58,256 nt of DNA. Origin: Amphimedon queenslandica. Its lineage: Eukaryota > Porifera > Demospongiae > Haplosclerida > Niphatidae. A model generated the notes under the pieces. The model saw only the letters and a program-made list of their open reading frames with translations, did no database searches and was not told where the DNA came from. Both the position numbers and the translations under genes were made by a program. The stretch covers positions 18,568 through 76,823 of the forward strand of contig NW_003546660.1 in NCBI RefSeq assembly GCF_000090795.2. The letters run 5' to 3'. This document shows positions 57,916-58,256 of the stretch, one piece after another (position 1 is the stretch's first letter; each line of letters begins with the position of its first letter).

Positions 57916-58256
57916 AAGAAGATGTACGGGCAATATGTAAGAGAACTGGGTGAGTATGCTGATGAGGGGAAGACATGGAAGTGGCTAAGTAAATGTGATC
58001 TTAAGCCAGAGACTGAAGCTCTAATCTGTGCAGCTCAAGAGCAAGCCATTAGAACGAACTATATTAAGTGTAATATTGATAAGTCGGCTGCCTCACCATT
58101 GTGTAGATTGTGTCATGAAAAAGGAGAGAGTATTGGTCATGTAGTGAGTGAATGCAAGAAGTTAGCTCAGTTGGAATACAAGAAGAGACATGACAATGTA
58201 GCTAGGTATATCCATTGGGAGTTGCTGGGTCGTTTTTCTATTGAGAGAAGTAAGAG
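57916..58256 (+). mobile_element. Non-LTR retrotransposon (LINE) fragment, C-terminal coding region
   Basis: A frame is open from the AAT tract to the window edge without a stop (KKMYGQYVRELGEYADEGKT...). It contains WLSKCDLKPETEALICAAQE and a CX2CX8HX4C zinc-knuckle-like motif (CRLCHEKGESIGHVVSEC), followed by KRHDNVARYIHWELLG. This Cys/His motif and its context match the region behind the reverse transcriptase in LINE proteins. It is inserted in an intron of ALDH16A1 in the sense orientation and seems 5'-truncated, because it starts abruptly after the microsatellite. The element continues beyond the window. Confidence 0.75.

Noticed and set aside
1..58256. CRISPR arrays, prokaryotic operons, rRNA or tRNA genes
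   Set aside because: None seen. The regular repeats are microsatellites, a coding minisatellite or 180-bp satellite-like units, and the genes are eukaryotic. A tRNA scan could not be run.

Overview
The window is nuclear DNA of an animal, most probably a demosponge (Amphimedon-like). The support is AT-rich sequence, very short GT..AG introns (45 bp in NDUFA12, 52 bp in the bifunctional glycosyltransferase), metazoan genes (14-3-3, MASK-type ANK/KH protein, SRCR receptor, NIDO-AMOP-VWD proteins), dense gene packing and many (TAA)n and (GA)n microsatellites. The species is an inference; no search was possible.

Layout: (1) 1-7732, minus: a multi-saposin precursor with a SapA-type N-terminal domain and at least 11 SapB domains on tiny exons, running off the left edge. 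(2) 8442-10919: NDUFA12 (minus) and a small two-helix membrane protein (plus) share a 239-bp divergent promoter. (3) 10966-17855: a carbohydrate block of intron-poor genes, namely a sulfotransferase, a two-domain glycosyltransferase, a DegT-family sugar aminotransferase and a protein joining a glycosyltransferase-like half to a GH5 glycosidase. (4) 18423-24225, minus: GPD1, a single-exon FAAH-like amidase and a single-exon 14-3-3. (5) 24532-28352, minus: a four-SRCR receptor with a long polyproline tail. (6) 29678-44662, minus: a large MASK (ANKHD1/ANKRD17-type) gene with two ankyrin blocks, a KH domain and, unexpectedly, a C-terminal SAM domain. (7) 44982-54805, minus: two tandem NIDO-AMOP-VWD transmembrane mucin-like paralogues. 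(8) 54927-58256, plus: ATP synthase subunit d and the 5' half of ALDH16A1, whose last visible intron holds a LINE-type fragment.

Repeats: a dispersed ~176-186 bp tandem repeat family occurs in both orientations, mostly in introns, with two subfamilies that share an ~80-bp core. There are two copies of a foldback MITE, a second MITE type, a 130-bp nested insertion ending in a perfect hairpin, and a 25-bp-arm perfect palindrome just after the amidase stop codon.

The best candidates for something new are the carbohydrate gene block with its synthase-like/hydrolase fusion, the ANK-KH-SAM architecture, the polyproline-tailed SRCR receptor and the foldback/satellite elements that sit in transcribed positions. 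Exon limits were read by eye from GT/AG signals and reading frame, and in multi-exon genes they are accurate to a few bases.
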